From Acridotheres tristis (Eukaryota; Chordata; Aves; Passeriformes; Sturnidae): a stretch of DNA of 64,000 nt. Both the position numbers and the translations under genes were made by a program. The notes under the pieces are model-generated. The model was not told where the DNA came from, made no database searches, and saw nothing but the letters and a program-made list of their open reading frames with translations. Shown here piece after piece: positions 35,540 to 46,020 of the stretch (position 1 is its first letter; the number at the start of each line of letters is the position of its first letter). Where the stretch lies: positions 61,124,933-61,188,932 of the forward strand of contig CM072886.1 of NCBI GenBank assembly GCA_037013685.1, written 5' to 3'.

Positions 35540-35700
35540 GTGATTTCGGAAAGGGTTATTACCCTACACTTCCTGCTGGGAAAACAGTGGTGAAGAGGTG
35601 CAGTGACTTGGCCAGAAGTCTAACCAGCTGGCCAATGTCAAAACTGTGAATAAATCCCAGGACTAATTCTTTATCCTAGAAGCTGCCTTAAAATAAATAA
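35540..35700 (+). mobile_element. Possible ancient MIR/CORE-SINE-like remnant
   Basis: GTGCAGTGACTTGGCCAGAA followed some 40-60 bp later by AAATCCCAGGACTAATTCT resembles the part of MIR-type SINEs that reads 'AAGTGACTTGCCCAAGGTCA ... CCCAGGACTCCTGACTC'. The match is divergent and made by eye. Orientation follows that motif. If right, it is an old amniote insertion with no present activity. Confidence 0.4.
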
Positions 35701-38599
35701 TACAGAGAATTGTGCAATGAAGAGTGCTTTTGGGAACAGTGGCAGAACACAGACGAAAATATATATAACCAACTGAAATACTGTGAAGGAACTGGATTCA
35801 AGACAAAAAAATAACTACAGAAGCATGTGTGAGATCAAGCATCATGTAGAAAAAGAGCTTTACTTTGGCCAGGCAAAATTTTTATTATTAGAACATGCCA
35901 CGTTTTCTAGATTATGTCTCTATTAATGTCTTTTCTTTTTTGCAGACTCTGGATGTAACTGATGTGTTTGACTTGTGTGTACTATCTAGTGAGTTCTGAA
36001 TCCTGTTTCATGACGTTTTTCCTGCTCTCACCAATAGAGCATTCAGCTGGAAATTATCCACCACTGCAAGAATTATGGCATAGAACCCTCTTGATCTATA
36101 GATGCCTTTGGGCATCCACAACCCAGCTGACATCCTGAGGCCCTTGGACTGGGAATTACTCTGTACACATGCACTTCAGCTCTTTGCTCTGCCCAGGCTG
36201 TGTGGATGACCACACAGTCCCAGGACTAATGTTTGAAAGGTTTCCCACAAACTTATTTTGTAGTTCTGGTATTTTGAGAACTCTCAACTGCATTCAGCCC
36301 TTCAGAAAATTAGTGGAAGCAGTCAGTCCTGGAGGACTTCAGCCCTTGGCAGTAGAAGGAATGCATGGATGGAGCTAAAGTAATTAACATCTACTTTGAT
36401 TTGTCTCTCATGTCTTTCATTTTTCACTTGTATTTCTTGTCATTCTTTTCCATGAGATTATCTGGCAAACTCCTCTGAGTTTAGCCTGCTGCATAGAACT
36501 GTAAATCACAGTCTCTGATATTCATCCTGTTTCTTCTGTTTTTCTTTCAAACAACCCTCAAGACTTTCTACTTATCTCTTTCAGGCCACTCATACTTTCA
36601 AAGTAACCTCATCATGTGACTGAAATCCCTCAATATGGAATATGTTGCTTAGCTACCACCAAGCTGAAGGTCAGGTTTAAAAACTGCTTTGCCCTGGGTT
36701 GCAGCTACCTACCTTTTGGGTTCTGTGTGAACAGATCATTAAGGTTTAATGACACCTGGCCAGCCTGTTGCCAGAAGCACTTTGAAACCCAGCCCAGCAG
36801 GAGGTTGTACGCCAAGAGCAAAGTCTCTCAAAGCAGAGTTTACATCACACACACATGTGCACACACACACACAGAGCTGTGAAGGTCCAAAGAGTGAACT
36901 GGCTGGGATGGATTCCTCAAATCGTTGCACGTGTTATCCCAAGGCATGGGGCCAGCTCCCTCACTGACCCTTCCCCACAGCAGCATCCTCATGAAACATC
37001 CCAGGGCTCCACTCCCAGCCCTGTGCTGCAGGAGGGATACCAGCCCCTCTCATGGGGACTGAGGGGTTACCTGGCTGACAGCAGCTCGGTTGCTGCCCAT
37101 GTCGTGCCGAGGTAGCAGACCTCTCCCTTGCAGAAGTGCCAGGGATCCTGCTCCAGCCTCATGTTCCTTGGGATACCAGATGAATTATGGATGAGTCAGC
37201 CTGAATTTTTCCACGTGCTTCTGCTGCTGCACAGCACTGATCACCACAGCTGAACTATGGTTTTCAACTGCTGTCTGATCCTCATGCTTCTAACACTAAC
37301 AAAAGAAGAGGTCTCTGCTTCCTAAGAGTGCTCCGTGGCAGGACACTGGGAATCCCAGCAACTGTCCAATGTCAGACCTCTGAATCCATAACATTTTTCT
37401 GGATAGTCTAGCATGTGTTGGAAAACATTTGGTCCTTTCTGAGTGCTTTGCTCCTCTGTCCCTCTCACCAGCTAAGTGTATGTACTCAGTCAATTAGAAG
37501 AGACAGCAACCATGCTGAAAGTGATTTGAATTTCAACCAGGATCTGATAGCAACTAGAGCTATGTAAGGGGAGCTGAGTGCAGGGACCCAAGGGCCTGCT
37601 GAGTGCCCCTATAAGCTAGAAGTTGTTTTTATTTTAAATTTTTATTTCAGTCCCTATCTGGATTCAGATTAGTTGTTGATTACCAAATGCTGATTTCTTC
37701 TGCTCCTCTTTGAGCACATGAACATGTAAAAGAAATGGTCCACTTCTGGAAATATTTTCTGTGAGACAAAGCACAGAATCCTTCTAACCACAGCATTTGA
37801 TGAGTCCTCTTGGAAAGACTGTAACGTCTGTAAATGCTCATGGTAAAAAAAGCAGCACTGATGTCAAACTATACAGCATGGGAGACTAAGCATTAATTGA
37901 AGTAATTATAAATTTCTATTATCTGCATTCAGGTTGAATTTAGAATCCCCAATCAAGACAGGCTTCAGCTGTGCTAAATACTACATCCATAGAAATGACA
38001 ATTTGCACTTTTAAAGCACTCAGCATCTAAATAGGCTACATGAAATAAACTGGTGTGAAGTCAAAGAAAGGAAAGATCCCCACTGGCTCTCTTTATCTTT
38101 CGACAGCCTGAAAACTCATTGATTTTAATGGGAGAGAAGCATAGGAGTATTTTTCCCCGAATACACGAATGACCAGCACTGAGGGGGAATTTGAGAATGA
38201 ATAACTTATTGCTTTACAGGCTAACATGGCAAAGATGGCACAGGAAGAAATAGAAGACAATCATGCTTTTGGGAAGGCCATAAGCAGCGTCTCCTGGAAC
38301 TGCCCACAGCAGCAAAAGGATCCTTGATTTGCACAATCCTCCCTTGAGACCTACTTGAGTATAGATGTCCCCGTCAGCACTTTCAGGTTCTGTGGAGGGA
38401 AGTTTCATTTGGCCCTATTTACACAGCATATCATCTCAATTATTCATGCACACATTTCCTCACACCTTTATCATCATTAAAAGGACTTCTGGGGCTCTTA
38501 AGCCAGAATATGATCCAAGCACAATACTGTGATGAAGTTAATTGATCTTCACCCTGAACTACTCTACCTACTTTATTTCTAGCTTTCACCTGCCATAGG
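35701..38599. other. Intergenic DNA, unassigned
   Basis: I recognise no gene here. A moderately GC-richer patch lies at about 36,750-37,250 and includes a CA microsatellite. Several open frames of 60-90 codons overlap there on both strands, as expected by chance in less AT-rich DNA. Confidence 0.55.
36846..36873 (+). repeat. CA dinucleotide microsatellite, interrupted
   Basis: Two (CA)n runs are separated by an ATGTGC interruption, giving a partly self-complementary tract. Confidence 0.9.
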
Positions 38600-38990
38600 A
38601 TGTGGCTATGTTTTTTGTCTGTAGATGATGACAGAGCCCCTTGCAGTTGAGAGGCTGCACAACCTGCTGTTCATCACCAGGTTTCCTCTTAGTCTCCTTT
38701 TCAATAAAATCAAAAGACTGATTGTAAGTCTTCTGCCATAAATCAGCTTTGCTTAGATATCATGTAACTCTTATTACTCCTTTGTGAAGCCTAAATTGTC
38801 AACATAATTTTTCTCAAGCGTGGGCACCAGAACAAGACACACTATTCCCTTACAGTTACTGTAATATCACCTCTCGACTCCTACGGAAGGTACTCTGCAT
38901 CCAGGGATCACATCAGCTTCCTTAGTCACTGCATTGTTCTGACAGCTCCTGTGCTGCAAGTTGCCCTCGTGATGAGGCTTGTTGCTAATT
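38600..38990 (-). mobile_element. Probable ancient CR1/L3-like LINE remnant
   Basis: Read on the minus strand, the order of landmarks follows the old amniote CR1/L3 3' region: a GAGAGGTGATATTACAGT segment, TTGTTCTGGTGCCCACGCTT, a TTTAGGCTTCACAAAGGAG segment, GAAAAGGAGACTAAGAGGAA and GATGAACAGCAGG. In the consensus these correspond to the 'tgtccagttctggtgcccac ... gagaaggttaaggggtga' stretch. Divergence is high, so the call rests on the order of several weak matches. Confidence 0.5.
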
Positions 38991-41900
38991 CTTGGAATCC
39001 TGTGATTCATTCAAAGCTGTCTGAGCTACCGCAAGCAACAGAGTAGAAGTCACTCTAAGTCACCTAGCACCCACTGAGGTGGCCACATGTGCAGCAGTGC
39101 TTCTACAGACCACTATTTAAACATTCCTGTCATCCTGTGAAAAACCCCCACACATTTAGTCACGTAAAATTAGTCACTGAGCAAATTTCTGTGTTGGTCT
39201 GAAATACATCCACTTTGCCATGCTGCCAAGGCCCCCTAGCCCAAGGTTTCGTGTGGGACACAGTGATGGCATAACTTCCTTGGAGAGGAAGAGGCTCTTT
39301 TCTGTAGACATATGAGTATCTCTCCATGTAAATAAACAGAGTTAAAAGATGTTGATTAGAGAATAGTTGCCTCTTTTTCTTTCCAAATGAACATATAGTG
39401 CTACGTCTAGAAGCCTAGGTGACGATGTAAGGTTTCTGTGTGCACATTTATTTACCCAGAATATTTTGTTATACTATTTGAAGTTTAGACAAAAACAAAT
39501 CAAAGGATTAAAAGAGTAGTGGGTTGTATTGTACAGATATGACAGCATTATCGTACAAGCCAACGCAACAGAACACCTTTAGTTTCACAAATGTGCTTTT
39601 AATTACCATAATTGAAGGCAGAATTCTTATTTCACAAATATTCTATCAGGTTTTCTATCTTAGACCTATGTTGGATCCAAGCAAAATTATTATGTTCATG
39701 GATGAGATATTGCAAAAGACTAGAGTGCGCAATACTTTTAACTTTTCTTGTCTTAGATTACAGAGCCAAGATCCACAAAATAAAAAATTAACAGTTAAAA
39801 GACAGTAGGTTGGCTGTTTAGCCCTGGATACACAATGGTGAAATTTGGGTTTAGCTCTATGCCAACAGATAAAGCTTGAAGGAAAAGAAAAAAGGAAGGC
39901 ACCTAGAAAAAAATGTATCAATGTAGGGTTACTGCAAGCCAGAGTAGGGAGGTAGGGAGTGACAAAATTTTTCTAAGGGAAATTTGTTCAAAGGGTTGAA
40001 ACACCTGTTTGGGGTTTTTTTACACCAATTAATCAGAATACAATATATAGTGTATTTTATATATTTTAATTTTTATAATAGTGCTGGAAATAGAAACATA
40101 TGTCAGTTCAATATAAAATAGACATAAATTAATCTCAATTCAGTACCTGCTTATCCTGTTCTGGTACCAGAGCAATATAATTAGGAACAAATTAACACAT
40201 CCTCTGGGTCAACGTGTAGAATCTTCATCATGTCTGTCTATGACAATCTGGGCACTGTGCTTGTGTGCAAGTTTTTGTATTCTGATTTAAAGTAAGAAAT
40301 TGATGAGTTACTGAATGTACTGGTGAATGTGGAGCTGAACTGTCAGATCCATGTCACACATCTTCCAGAGATGACAAAGCAGAGATTTAGTGAAAGTCAA
40401 TTGCTCCCATTCAAAATAGGACCATCTCTGGAAAATCAGATGTCTGGAGGATGAATCAGATTTGCCTGGTTTACCTGATGTTCAGGAGAGAGGAATGGAA
40501 GAATTTTCTTGGATGCAGAGTATGAAACAACATTAAGCATGGATTCCTCAGTGCTATGGGATATGGGGTACAGCCAAGCTCTCTGACAGCTCTCCCACAC
40601 CACACAGGGCAGTCCTGCCTCCCACAGGTTGTGCTAATGTGATCCTGTGATGAGGTGGTTCCTCAAGCCAATTCAGCAAAAATACTGCCCACCCTCTGTG
40701 TCACAGTTAGTTTTCTACTGGATTAGGTCCCTCGAAATCCTTGCTGTGACACTAGATGAGCTCCAGTGCTACCAGAGGGGAAGCTGCTGGGGTACATGGC
40801 TGGGGAGGAGGTGGAGTGGGATCACCCGTTTTGGCAGCAAGTAATTATTGGATTAGGTGAGAGGAGCTGTCTAATCCCACTGTGGGCCTGACAGGCTGGG
40901 GGTGCTCTCAGAGGCACAGAAAACTTGAGCAGAACAGAACAGAAGAGAACAGAACAGACAACCCCCCATTCATAGCACGTTGTTTTAGCTGTGAGATCCA
41001 ACTCAAACTAAACAGTAAGTTTTCTATGATTTGGAGGAGAGCAGAAGGCCTCCAAGTCTCTGATCCCAGCCCTAAGAAAGCTCAGAAACCTCAGGCAAGG
41101 AAAACCACATAGCTACTGATTATTTTGCACGTATCTGTGTATTCCTTGAGTTGCCTCAGTAAGGCATGTTCAGTGCTAGCACTCCTCAAACACATGTGCC
41201 CGATGGCTTCCACAGCCGTAGGGCCATGAAGAGATGCTCTGTACTCAGTTAACTCTGTGCTGCTTTATAGGAAGAGAGGGACAAAAACCTGTGCTTGAGC
41301 TAATGGGAAGTGTGGGCTAAATGGAAAAATAATTATGTTTTGGGAGGTTATAGATCCAAGCTATAAAAGATTTCCCTTTCTGCAGAAGACTAACAGAGGG
41401 TTTCTGTGCCAGAAACCAAGGATAGAGCCAGCTCTGTGAGCTGATCAGATTAAAACCAGAGGGAGAACATGTAGACCCAATACAGCAGGCATCACCTAGA
41501 AGCAGGGCTGTGTGACAACCATGGGGCCCAGCTGAACCTTTTTTTCACAAAATGTACCCTTGGTGGAATATCAGGAGCCTTTTTTGTCTAGCCTACATCT
41601 GTATTTCCTGAGTGAAATGAAATATGACACACCTCCCAATGTCCCCCCATCAGTAGTGCCTCATTTACATTCGGGGGAAATGATTTGCAGTCACTACTTT
41701 TTTGCAACATATTTTTTTGGTTACAGAATCTTTTATCAGTATTCTAGACTTTGCCTGCTGAGCTAGCTCACATTAATAAAGTAAAATGCAAATGGTGTGC
41801 TCATCTCTGCTGACCCTGACTTTGAAAACTGGTTTTTCTTTTCTTGCTTCTCATCTTTGACAAGAGAGAGACAGGGATAACCTTAGATATCAGCAGGTAC

Positions 41901-42039
41901 AGCTGCTAGTCTTCCAAGTGACCTGAATTCTACTTGTCATTACACAGACTTTCAGTACAGTGAATATTGGGAAGTGGTGAAGCTGGAGGAAATGGTAGAT
42001 GATGGATACCAGTTAGGCTAATTAGATAGTTCCGTATTT
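38991..42039. other. Intergenic DNA, unassigned
   Basis: AT-rich, with no gene or recent transposon recognised. A pentanucleotide repeat lies at 40931-40958. Nothing else is supported. Confidence 0.55.
40931..40958 (+). repeat. AGAAC pentanucleotide repeat
   Basis: About five to six units of AGAAC with one AGAAG variant. Confidence 0.85.
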
Positions 42040-43450
42040 CTCAACCAAATTCTTTCCCTCCATTCCCTTAACTATCCCTCCTTATGGTTAATTATTCCTT
42101 TCCATCTTCCTGGTTTGTCTGGAAACCAGACTTGATGCTAAAGGGTCCATGTACATCCATCAAGTTTCAGATAGAATATGGAAAAATCTCTGGAAACATC
42201 TTTCCTACCTGTGCTAGCAAACTTTCTCCTCTGAGTTCTCTTCACAGTGCAAGACTGCATCAACCAATTCCTGAAGATACTAATACTCACACCACCTCTC
42301 CTTCACACGCTCATAACATTTCTCTGTTTTGTTCCCTCTGTCCTTCAGAGCCTTCACGAACTTCCTGTAGCGTGCACACTTATTCTCAATAATCACATCT
42401 CCTCATTTCCTTGGCTCAAATCTCACCAAGACTAAAACCACAACTCACACACACAGAGAGTACTTCCAAGCTTCTTTTCTCCTCTGTCTTGCATTCTGAC
42501 ATTCTGCTATCTTCTCTCATTACACTACTGAAATCCCTCTCTTGACTTCTGCCTCCTTAAATTTTGGGGTTTTTTTTATATCTTCACTGATTCCTGTCTC
42601 TTACTCCTGTCACCTCTCTGCCAACTTCCTTTTTCCACTCAGCACTTGCTCTCCTTGGCTTTCACAGCTCCATGTTTGCTTCTCCCTTTTTCCAGCTGAG
42701 GCTTCCATTCCCATTTGTTGTGGAAATCTCAGCAGGCTTTCACTCTTGCACCTTTCCAGGTGTATCAGTCCCCAGTCACATTGGCACCAGTGACATGAGC
42801 GTTTATATTGGTCTCTCCATCTGTCCAGTCCTATATTTTAGTCATTATGTCTTCTTGGAGAAGTGGCTTTGTCAACTGAATTTTCATATGGCTGCTACTG
42901 AACTTCCAAGGAGCCCCTTGAAGTGCTAATCCTCCAGTCTCTTCATAAGCATTGTTCTTCCTTTTGTCCTACCCTGTTGCTTGAACTAATCAAAGTCAGT
43001 CCTACCTCAAGGCAGACAGACCATGCCCAGGCTTTGCAATCTTTTCTCTCAGTCACAGCATTCTTGTATGTTCCCTGCCTTTTCTTTCCCCTCTCTCCTG
43101 ATGGGAGACATCCTTAATAGCCCCTTCATCCCTATCACAAACTAAAGTTGGTACATTTATTCTTGTCCATTTTCTCGCTGGTTTAGGTCTCTTCCCAAAC
43201 TCTCCCCTTTACCATCATTCAACTTTTAATTTTCTCCCTCTTTCACAGTCACACTCACTCCTGACCACTTTTACTTCTTGTCATGCCATATCTGTCTTCT
43301 TCTGCTTTATCTGTGATATAAACACTAATTCTTGAAAAATCTGTTGCCACTCCTTTTTAAATACTTATTTTCATTCCACCTGAATAGCTATAATACAAAT
43401 ATAAAACTTGGGCAATCTATCTTCCCTTTCCACCCTGTCTCTTTCAGGTA
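42040..43450 (+). other. Pyrimidine-rich, strand-asymmetric block of about 1.4 kb
   Basis: The plus strand is persistently rich in C and T. Two 60-base rows counted by hand (from 42601 and 43201) contain about 13 purines each, and others run near 70% pyrimidine. The bias appears near 42,040 and fades near 43,450. It is not a simple repeat: words such as CTTCT, TCTCC, CACTC and CCTTTC recur without a fixed period. Several overlapping 60-100-codon open frames on the plus strand (for example 42084-42392 and 42542-42793) are explained by the composition, because pyrimidine-rich codons avoid TAA, TAG and TGA. I recognise no protein or repeat family. Confidence 0.6.
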
Positions 43451-43902
43451 AACTTGAAGAAACTAGCTAGGAAACTGGATTTTTTTTTAGCAGTCTGAAA
43501 GAAAGAATGCCCAATATTGATTAATGAACAATTTGATAAAACTAATATAAATGGTTTTAATGGTTGTTGATTTTTTTATTTCTCCTCACTGAGGGATTAA
43601 AATGTACCATGAACAAATAAATGTAAATTGATGGAAGTCAAGCAATAACAAATATATGAAAGAATCTATTAACTGCCTGGAGTGCACTGACACAAACATT
43701 AAAATATTTTAAAGGATGACATAGGGGATAGAAATTGTGGTTTCACTGCACTGAGAAAGGAAGAAAATTAATGAAATGAACTTACAAGGCTAACAGCTTT
43801 TTTTGCCCAGTCCAGCAATTCCATAGTCTGTTTGAATTTCTGCCTCATGCTTTCTAATTTAGGGCTTCATCCTCTGCCCAGTGCTTAATTCTGTTAATGT
43901 TC

Positions 43903-43942
43903 ACAGACTCATGGAATAGTTTGGGTTGGAAGGGAACTAAAC
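43903..43942 (-). mobile_element. CR1 3'-terminal tail, left piece of a split copy
   Basis: The plus-strand text GACTCATGGAATAGTTTGGG followed by TTGGAAGGGAAC is the reverse complement of the CR1 3' end. The match stops abruptly at about 43942 and the next part of the consensus resumes at about 44150. Confidence 0.7.
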
Positions 43943-44149
43943 AAAGTAATTTTGCAATTAGGGAGCCCCAGATCCTGATATCTGTAGATGCAGCTCTGCC
44001 ACCACTACTCTGAGCCATAAGCATGCTTATATTTTTGGGGTATAACTAGTCCCATAGAAACTCCACTGACAGTTCTGCCTAATACTAAGAGCAATGAGTA
44101 AGGCTAAACACAAGTTTGGGTACACTTGAAGAGTTCTCTCTCCTTCAAA

Positions 44150-44207
44150 TGTTTAAATATTGAGTTCCAACTGCACTCCATGGGCAGGCACACCTTCTAC
44201 TAGATTG
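44150..44207 (-). mobile_element. CR1 tail, right piece of the split copy
   Basis: The plus-strand text GAGTTCCAACTGCACTCCAT, then GGGCAGGCACACCTTCTACT and AGATTGAAT, matches the CR1 segment that normally follows within about 20 bp of the left piece. Order and orientation agree with one copy interrupted by about 200 bp (43943-44149). Confidence 0.6.
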
Positions 44208-44299
44208 AATTTTTCATCGGTTCAGGCTTCCTGGCACTTTTTCCTGATTTCCTCTTTCTTGGACTTCCTCTTTATTGAGATGGATCACTCCTGAGGTAG

Positions 44300-44610
44300 G
44301 AAAAGGTGATCCGTGAATATTAACCAGCTTTCTTAGGCCTCTCTTCCCTCCAGAGCTTTATCCTATGATACTCTACCAAGCAGATCCCTGAAAAGTGCCA
44401 AGTCTGCTCTCCTGAATTCCAGGACAGTGAGCTTGGTGTGCTCCCTGTTTGCTGCCCTAGGGACCTTGAATGCCACCATCCAATGGTCACTGCAGCCCTG
44501 GCTTGCCCTTGGGCTTCACATTCCACACCAGATCCTCCTTGTTGGTGAGAACAAGGTCCTTGGTGGCTCCTCCGTCACTTGGAGAAGGAAGCTGTCATCA
44601 ATGCACACAG
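44300..44610 (-). mobile_element. CR1 ORF2 endonuclease-region fragment, broken
   Basis: On the minus strand one frame reads QGCSDHWMVAFKVPRA and then TVLEFRRADLALFRDLLGRV before a stop, matching the C-terminal part of the CR1 apurinic-like endonuclease (usual form GCSDHEMVEF, with the catalytic SDH) and the linker after it. The DNA is also recognisable as a common bird repeat. The fragment lacks the reverse transcriptase and is interrupted by stops, so it is inactive. It lies upstream, in element sense, of the CR1 tail pieces at 43.9-44.2 kb, but most of ORF2 between them is missing. Confidence 0.7.
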
Positions 44611-45980
44611 AAAATAGGAAAAATGAAATGAAACAGGAGTTAGGCATGTGAAGGTTTTTCTAAAACTGACCAGCAAAATTTCCTTTACCTGGGGATTTTT
44701 CTCATCCTGATTTTACATGGAGAACTATGTACTGCTGCAACTACATCAATATAATTAAAACACAATAAGTTAATTCCCTATGAGGGAGTCTGATAAGCTG
44801 TATAAAAGGGACTTACACCACTCTATGTTATATCACTGTAACAGGATATATAATATACACATTTTTGTAGATATGAAATGCTCTGTTTGGTGCTCGGAGA
44901 TAAAACAGGGAAATCAAACACCAGCTCAGGAGGGGTGGATAGCATTGCAATGTCTGCAGGGAGAGGAAAGCTGTGTTCCCTGGAGAGGGGGGCTCCCAGC
45001 AGTGCAGAGAGGCTCCCCTGTACCAGGGGGCTTGGGGAGCCCCAGCTGTGGGAAGTTCCAGCCCAGAAAAAGTGGGGCAGGAGGTAGGGGGGAGTCCCTG
45101 CTGTCAGACACTTCCCAGACTGGATTCCCTGGAAAAAGCAATCTCACTAAGCATCAGTGGGGATGCCAAAAAGCCTGAAGGGTGTGTCTGAAGGTAATGG
45201 AGGTCTTGGAGAGGCTTGGTGAGAAAACAGTGGCTGGTGGCATAGATAAGACTAAAAGGAAAAGTTCCCTGTAACTCTCCTGGACAGCTGCGAGGAAGGA
45301 GGAGCAGCAGCCCAGGGAACCAAGGTACACCCTGGCAGCAATACAGCTATTTTTGTCATTAAATCTTAGCTTCCCCCTCCTCATGACATAGGCCAAGACA
45401 AAATGACTCAGGCTCTCTCTACAGTAGATCTTGAAGCAAAACATAATCTCATTAGTACAATAGCCTAGGTTACTCATCCACACTTTCTGCAGCCTCCTTA
45501 CAGACTTCCTACTCTCCCTGGTGTGCCATTTATTTGGTCCAAAAATGCTTTACTCTAAATTAGCCCTGGTCTCACAGCTTTTCAAGAGAGTTCGACTCCA
45601 CAGAGTTTGTATTCCTGGATTAAAAATTGCTGCAAGTTAGCCTTTCTCCCCTGGTGAGCAAGTGGAAAGTTTTCAGCTCGTGCTATGCTAAAACTACTTT
45701 CTGATTTCTCACTAGGTACGTGCCATGATAGAAAAATGTAGTTACCTGAACTGCACAGGGGAGGCTGAGAAGACTCTAAAGCTCTGCTCTGCACTCAGTG
45801 ATATGTATTAATTACTTAAATGAACATATATTATAAGCAAGTGATCTCAGGCAGTTAAGTCTGAACTCAGGACAGGCCTCTGAAGACCACTCTATTTTTG
45901 TCATGTTGATACTTTCTGATAACAATTCTAGCACAATTGTTAAAATGTTTTTAAAAACCCAAACCAAGCCAAATCACAGG

Positions 45981-46020
45981 GGAAAAAAAAAAAGAAAAAA
46001 AAGAAAGAGAGAAAGAAAAG
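45981..46020 (+). repeat. A/GAAA-rich purine tract
   Basis: A 40-bp run containing only A and G, passing from poly(A) into GAAA and GAGA units. Confidence 0.9.

Larger units (their letters stand above)
24354..35540. other. Intergenic DNA, no gene or recent transposon recognised
   Basis: This 11-kb AT-rich block lies between RANBP9 and MCUR1. I find short microrepeats but no CR1, SINE, LTR or coding exon. The short open frames match nothing I recognise. With so few repeats it is a reasonable place to look for conserved non-coding elements, but that needs alignment to other birds. Confidence 0.6.

Noticed and set aside
44780..45191. Open frames of up to 132 codons on both strands
   Set aside because: Several frames are open at once in a GC-richer patch, with no splice context, known motif or family resemblance.
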